This document shows positions 58,588 through 64,000 of a stretch of DNA of 64,000 nucleotides, in pieces. The position numbers and the translations under genes are program-made. The notes under the pieces were generated by a model. It had not been told where the DNA came from. It searched no databases and worked only from the letters and a program-made list of their open reading frames with translations. How positions within the stretch are numbered: position 1 is the first letter of the stretch; every line of letters begins with the position of its first letter. The DNA comes from Cymbomonas tetramitiformis. Its lineage: Eukaryota; Chlorophyta; Pyramimonadophyceae; Pyramimonadales; Pyramimonadaceae. Where the stretch lies: contig LGRX02034255.1 of NCBI GenBank assembly GCA_001247695.2, forward strand, positions 1 through 64,000, read 5' to 3'.

Positions 58588-61500
58588 TTAGCGCAGGCAC
58601 GCAAGCACCCACCGTAAATGAATGTTGGCAAGGTGCGCGTGCTGGCGCGCCTCCTCCTGGCGGATCCACTTAGGCGTGCGTGGGATGATCACTCGCACGG
58701 ACACAATGACAACCATCAGCAAATGCTCCGTCACGATGGCTGTCGCCACGAGCTCCATGCTGCTCGCCTGCGCCAGCACCCCGCCGTCTTGCTTCCGTCG
58801 CCTGTAAGCTCACAATGCATCAACCAGCGGGGACATCTGCTGCAAAGGCCATCTAGCGTGGTAACCAGCCGTAAAGGAGGGTATAAGGCCCGCATGCATT
58901 GCCGGCGAAGACCCGCCGCCTCCGTGACGGCTACCGCAAGAAAGGAAATCTCGTCCAATCAGTAAATGCGGGAGGTCAATGGTTGGCAGCACAACACAAT
59001 GTATGGGGGGAGGGGTAGAGGAGTTGTCAGAAGTGCACCCCTAATTGGCTGCCATTGAGCACACACGCAAGGCAGATGTTTGTGATTGCCGACAGCGTGA
59101 ACGTGATCTGCAGGATGCTGGCCCAGATCCCGATGGACCTTGCAATCTGCGGCACCGGCCTCCTGCAGGGCCACCCCCCCCCATTGGGTGGGCGTGCTGA
59201 ATGGAGTTCACACAAGAGAAGCTGACAGCACGCGGAGCGTTCTCACAGTCACAGTAAGAGCAATGCACATTCACAGAAGCTGCCGCTGTGCCCTGCTCAG
59301 AGGATCAATCAATCCAGCAAACTGCTGCTGATTGGCCAATATTTACCAGCTGTCGCCACTGGAAGCACTAGCCACATGCGCCCTGTGTCCAGTGAGGTAG
59401 CAGCTAGCCCGGCCTCCCTCATACATGCGAGAGCCCAAGTGGTACCCCTACCAGGCCCGCTGGAGATGCCTGAGGGAAGGGCATCACAAAATCTGCCGAG
59501 TCTCGCCGCGCCCTCCTGAAGAGGTGTCATCCCCAAATCCGCCGAGTCTCGCCGCGCCCTCCTGAAGAGGTGTCATCCCCAAATCCGCCGAGTCTCGCCG
59601 CCCTCCTGAAGATGTGTCATCCCCAAATCCGCCGAGTCTCGCGCGCCCTCCTGAAGATGTGTCATCCCCAAATCCGCCGAGTCTCGCCGCGCCCTCCTGA
59701 CGACGTGTCATCCCCAAATCCGTCGAATGTGCCCTCCCCACGGTGTGTGGCTTATCCTTGGACCAATTCCCCAAGATTCCTCAAGATGTGTGTGGCTTAT
59801 CCTTGGACCGATCCCTTTGGCATCATGTTAAAGGATCGCCAGCACCATGTACCCTCACCAGGGATCAAAGGATTCAGCACATACTTCGGAACATGTATCC
59901 GGATTCTCCGGATCTCACTAGTGAAGAATGGGACCCCCTAAGCCTTACTGAGCCACCCGAGCCCCTCTGCACCTGCACCGCCGGCGCACTGCTATCCGTG
60001 TGTGTGTGTGTGTGTATGCTTATCCTTGCGAATCCTTTGCTATCCGTGTGTGTGTGATAGTGGGTTTGGACCTCCCCTAGTGACGGATCTCAAACCCTAG
60101 AGAGAGGAATCCGCATCAAAGAATGCCGCCGTCGCACCTTGCCAGGAGGGCCAAACCATTTCACGCACCATTTGTGATTGGCCGACGTTCATCAACCTCC
60201 ACCATTGGAAGTGCTAGCCCCGGGCACCCTAAGTCCGCCCGTGGGGTTCCAGCTCGCCCAGACTCACATACACATCCGAGAGTCTGGGTGGTGACCCTGC
60301 CAGGTCCGCAGGAGACGCCTGAGGGAAGGGCACCCGACGTCCCGCCAAGTCTCGCCGTGCCTGCCAGGATGTGTTGTTGGGGCCAGGTGTGGGCCAAAAG
60401 GCATCCATCACCACTCCCCAACAGCCTGCATGTGCCGCAGAGCCGGACTACAGCCAGAGCACCCCCGTGTCCCCTCCCCCATCCCGCCACGCTCAGGGCC
60501 CGCCATCCCAGCCAAACCCTGTGCGGCTAATCCCTCCGACACCTCCGGATTCTGCCCCAATCACGTCCCCCGCTCTTGAGTGCATGACTCGCTCCAAGCC
60601 CGGTGACAGGAGATCGATACCTCTGCCCGGAAGTCATCGATGCTCACGCGTTGAGACGAGGCCGCTTGGCTGGTCACACTTGCGCTCCTCGAGGCTCCCT
60701 CACCTTCGGGGCCCCAAGACACCTGGTCCCTGAATCAGAGTCCCCGAAGGGGCCCCTGATGGCTCCCCCTAATCACAGCCCGCCTCCTCACCCTCACAGC
60801 ACCGCCCAGTGGCTCTCTCACCCCGCCCAACGTCCGGAATACCCTCCACGAGACGTGACGCGCTCTCTCCAGCTTCGCTCGGTCCCCCTGAAATCCGCTC
60901 TGGCCGCTCGGGCTCCACCCTAAATCCCAGGGCCCCGTCCCAAGCGGCCCCCCACAACGGATTCCTCAGTTTCTTCCACGCGAAAGCCGCCCCTCTTACA
61001 CCTCTACCAGCCTGAAGCGGGATTGCGCCGGGTCCAGCAGCCAGCTATTCCCGCGCCCCCTAGCCCAACGCAAGCCCCCCGCCATCTCTTCCCTTGCCTG
61101 CCGGACCTTGGGTCGGGCGAAATCTGGCCTCGCCCCGCATGCCTATACCTCCAGACCCGTACCTCCCAGCAGGCGGCCAATCCAGTTCAGGCTGCGCCGC
61201 ATAGTCCATCCCTTCGACAGTGTCCTCCCAAGCCCTGCCCATCAGAGCCTCCTCTCCCCCTCGGACAGGAACGGGGCCCTTCCCCTCCCCTCACAACCCT
61301 GCCACCAGCCCTGTGCCGATCCGAGATTGGACACCACTCCCAGGCCCGCTGGATACTCAGCTTCGTGACCCCCCGTGCAAGCGCAAATGAGAGCTGCAGG
61401 ATCCACCCCGCCTTTCACCCATGGAACTGCCAAGTGGCGCCTGCTCGAGGCCTGTGCGCGAGCGCGTGCTTGTAGGGCGTTCCGGTAAGAGCCTGTTTGC

Positions 61501-62071
61501 CCCTGCAGTGCAGTGTCTTGGGTGCTGCGACGTACAAGCCACTTTGCCGGGGACAGAATATCCTGAGATAGATAATGTGGCGGGATCTCTTGGTTGAGAA
61601 AGACATGAGGGACTTGTGGGGGGATTGGAGAGTTGTGGAGGAGGTGGGCGGTTGAATGGACTTCGTGTTAAGGACTGGCTACTGAGGCGGAGGGCAGTTC
61701 GGTGAAGCTGGGCGCAGGCCAGAAGGGTTGTGGTTTTGCAGCTGAGAGAGGCCACAGCTCTACGCTTCGCGAGGAATTCCATTGGATATTGGGTTGACGA
61801 GTTGTGGCCGGGCATCATCAAGGTCACCGAGCGGGAGGTCAGGCTGCATGTTTGCGGAGGCACACCTGCAGCTGGTGATGAGCTTACGCAGGTTGAGGCG
61901 GATCTCGACGTAGCAGTTGAGTGCGGCGACGAGGGGAGAGAGCGGAAAGACGATAGCGAAGAGCATGCCATACCCCATGAGAATCATCTGTTTCATGTAC
62001 TCATCCACCAGGTTGCTCTCGGGCTTGAACGCCTCCTCCCACGCGGCCTGCACTGCTCTGTCCTTGGTCGC
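58588..62071 (-). CDS. Anoctamin/TMEM16 (ANO10-like) membrane protein, C-terminal part
   Basis: Three exons on the minus strand, in phase: 62,071-61,866; 59,162-59,067; 58,801-58,588 (TAA). They encode about 171 residues: a cytosolic stretch (AVQAAWEEAF), then DEYMKQMILMGYGMLFAIVFPL and SPLVAALNCYVEIRLNLRKL (transmembrane segment and following helix), CRRPVPQIARSIGIWASILQ, a further membrane helix (FTLSAITNICLA), and the last helix (MELVATAIVTEHLLMVVIV, then IIPRTPKWIRQEEAR). Spacing between the last two helices matches ANO10-type proteins when the donor at 59,066 is used. Anoctamins are Ca2+-activated scramblases or channels, or ER tether proteins. N-terminal exons were not found; a hydrophobic stretch at about 62,540-62,620 (SAILGFFLLLHYFF) could belong to one. 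Confidence 0.82.
59495..59735. repeat. 46-bp minisatellite inside anoctamin intron
   Basis: Five to six copies with gtcatccccaaatccgccga and gtctcgccgcgccctcctga in the intron 59,163-61,865. Confidence 0.95.
59745..60000 (-). repeat. Dispersed repeat module, inverted copy (intronic)
   Basis: Plus-strand text gtggcttatccttggacc, gggatcaaaggattcagcac and gccggcgcactgct is the reverse complement of the module at 6,855-7,100 and 36,820-37,185. It lies in the anoctamin intron. The next 230 bp also resemble 6,690-6,760 (accatttcacgca, gccgacgttcatcaacc). Confidence 0.85.
60231..61865. other. Rest of the large anoctamin intron
   Basis: GC- and C-rich DNA on the plus strand; many open frames are Pro-rich and featureless. 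I see no conserved coding signal. Confidence 0.5.
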
Positions 62072-64000
62072 CTGCATCCTCCCCCTCAGGGCAGGACTCC
62101 CTCGGACACGCGGGTGCCTTCGTATCCGCCTCCTTCCTCACGCAGACGGCTGGTTGGTTGGCTGGTTGGACAAGCTGGCAGCTGCCACCAGCTTGGGTAC
62201 TGCGGCAATATAACTCAATGGTGCATACAGATGATAGACCGGTGATTCAGCGCAGGTTCAGATCGTAAGGTCAGAAGACCATCCAGCAGCTGTGCTTCAA
62301 AGAATGGACGGAAAAGATGAACGCTGGAGCACTGGAGGAATGGCCGGAGCTGGCGCGGGGGCACGGAACTGAGCTGCCGAGGAAGCGGAATGGGCGCTCG
62401 AAGGGTGGCAAAGGCACGCACTCGGTGCTTCAGTTCAGTCTCCACCGACGTCGCTCCAGTGATCCCTTTCATCACACTACTGACCTGGCGCCATCCAACC
62501 TCCAAAGCGTGAGCCACACCAGCGGGGGGAAGATCAGCTGTTCTCGACCGTCAGTCCAGGCAGTGCGTCGGTGAAAAAGTAATGGAGGAGAAGAAAGAAG
62601 CCCAAGATGGCCGAGTATAACAGTCTCAAAACGCACACGCGTTCAGGGTGCGGCAGAGTGAAGGGTAGGGAAGGACCCGGCGGTCAATTGCGCCGGTGGT
62701 GAGCCCGTAGAGCTCCTTCCCGCCACCTATCACGGACTTCCCCACCTGCCGCGGGATTTGACTGAGTCTCCTCGGCATCGCCGCGAGCGTCGAGCTTAGA
62801 GGCTCCGCCTCGATGATGCCGCTTCCACCCTTCGCCAACACTGGAGCCTCCCTCCGGCGCCCATGTCCTTCTAAAACTCGCGCTTCCTGTGCGCGTCCGG
62901 AAACTGAAGTTGGATTGCCGGCCACCTCGGCGCTCCCTGGCATCGATCCCCCCTCCTCTCTGATCGCCTCCCCCCCATCAACCTCGGCTTTCCCCAATGC
63001 TGAGTCCTCTGCCCCCTTCCCCGTCTGCTCTTCCGCTTCCTCATTCTCCTCTTTCGCGCAGATCGTGGAGATGGAGTGATCTGAGTATCGACCCGGAATC
63101 TGGGAGCTGCTGCCGCGAGGAGAGTTGATGTCGCCCTCGAGCGCGTTGCTGTCCGTTGCCACCTGTCCACACCCACCCACCCAGCGACGACGCGTCAGCT
63201 CCCGCCAGAGATTGAAAAAATTGCCTGCCTGAATTGGCGCGGCACAGTTGCGCGTGCCACGGCTCCAGGCGCGGCGCTGATCTCACACGCTCTCGCACCT
63301 TGGCCTCAACTGCAGTCACCTTATGCTTCAGCCTCGCGCACCTCTTCTGCACCCCACGCAGCTATCAGGCCGGTGCTCCCTCCGTCGCGCGGTGTCCCCA
63401 GCGCGCCGCTTGCTTTGCACTCGTTGCATGTCCGCGCGCGTCACGCACATCTACCACGGCATGCCACCGCGCGTCACACACATCTACCACGGCATGCCAC
63501 CGCGCGTCACACACATCTACCACGGCATGCCACCGCGCGTCACGCACATCTACCACGGCATGCCACCGCGCGTCACACACATCTACCACGGCATGCCACG
63601 GCACTTCCCTGCTTCCGTTAGACATCCACACCTACTGGCATCTCCCCACGGCCTTGCGCGGCGTGTGCACCTCGTTGCTCCTCAAGCCGCCGAGCCCCTC
63701 CTCTGCGATCTCCGCCGTGGAGGGCCTCTCGCTCAGAGGAAGGCCCCCCTGTTCCCCGGGCCGTGCTCCTGGCGATTCCGCCAGTGCTCCCCTGGCGGCC
63801 ATGCCGAGCTGCTGTGGGACCTGGTGTACGCTCCCGCCACCGCGCGTCAGCTTCACAAATCTGGCGTCACCACAGAGCAGTCACCGGCTCCGCCAAGCGC
63901 TCCGAGAGAGCCTCCCCGGAGGTCATCTCAGCAGGGGGGGCTGGCACCCCACGCTACATACACCTGGCCACCGGACTACTGTATGCACGTGGAAAGGCAG
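62072..64000. other. Presumed 5' region of the anoctamin gene
   Basis: Upstream on the gene's strand. Minus frames at 62,626-63,180 (Glu/Gly/Ser-rich, 184 codons) and 62,215-62,517 are open but carry no clear TMEM16 motif. Earlier exons may be here or beyond the right edge. Confidence 0.4.
63434..63600. repeat. 33-bp tandem repeat (5 copies)
   Basis: gcgtcacacacatctaccac plus ggcatgccacc recurs every 33 bp from 63,437. Confidence 0.95.

Noticed and set aside
59034..59066. Alternative donor at 59,038 for the anoctamin exon
   Set aside because: Its phase does not match the last exon and it lengthens the loop; the donor at 59,066 fits phase and ANO10-like spacing.
60123..61475. Pro-rich plus-strand frames of 100-150 codons
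   Set aside because: C-rich intronic DNA of the anoctamin gene gives such frames by composition alone.

Overview
This window is nuclear DNA from a eukaryote. Four host genes can be assembled exon by exon with matching splice phases, and all four are split by introns. No bacterial operon logic is present. The protein families (a plant-type MRS2 magnesium transporter, an ANO10-like anoctamin, a class V aminotransferase), GC-rich coding exons, introns packed with minisatellites, and YMDD-type tyrosine-recombinase retroelements fit a large, repeat-rich genome of a green flagellate alga. My best guess is a prasinophyte such as Cymbomonas. That guess rests on remembered resemblance, not on a search.

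Layout. 1-8,100 (+): the C-terminal 305 residues of a PLP-dependent class V aminotransferase in nine exons, with minisatellites filling its introns; two introns appear to be GC-AG. 8,100-12,870: gene-poor, AT-richer DNA with short repeats and tRNA-like fragments. 12,870-18,870 (-): decayed Gag-like reading frames, one with a CCHC zinc knuckle, and a stop-interrupted acidic reading frame. 20,137-25,105 (+) and 28,780-34,088 (-): two DIRS/Ngaro-like tyrosine-recombinase retrotransposons with A1-ORFs-B1-A2-B2 split direct repeats. Both sit inside copies of one ~490-bp repeat family that is also present as three tandem, uninterrupted units at 34,865-36,325. 37,985-41,851 (-): a complete nine-exon MRS2/CorA-type Mg2+ transporter (351 aa). 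41,852-46,900: gene-poor, with an ABAB higher-order repeat carrying CAG runs. 46,920-54,304 (+): a single gene joining an NRPS-type adenylation domain, a carrier domain and ankyrin repeats (at least 1,150 aa). One of its introns is almost entirely a 43-bp minisatellite made of copies of the preceding exon end and its splice donor. 54,305-58,587: gene-poor, with a tRNA-like sequence and a 24-bp array. 58,588-62,071 (-): the C-terminal exons of an anoctamin/TMEM16 protein whose 5' part I could not find.

The host genes do not form an obvious pathway. The recurring theme is intron growth by tandem repeats and reuse of one dispersed repeat family, both as intron filler and as a landing site for retrotransposons. 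Exon boundaries come from reading conserved family motifs together with splice phase. No transcript evidence was available.
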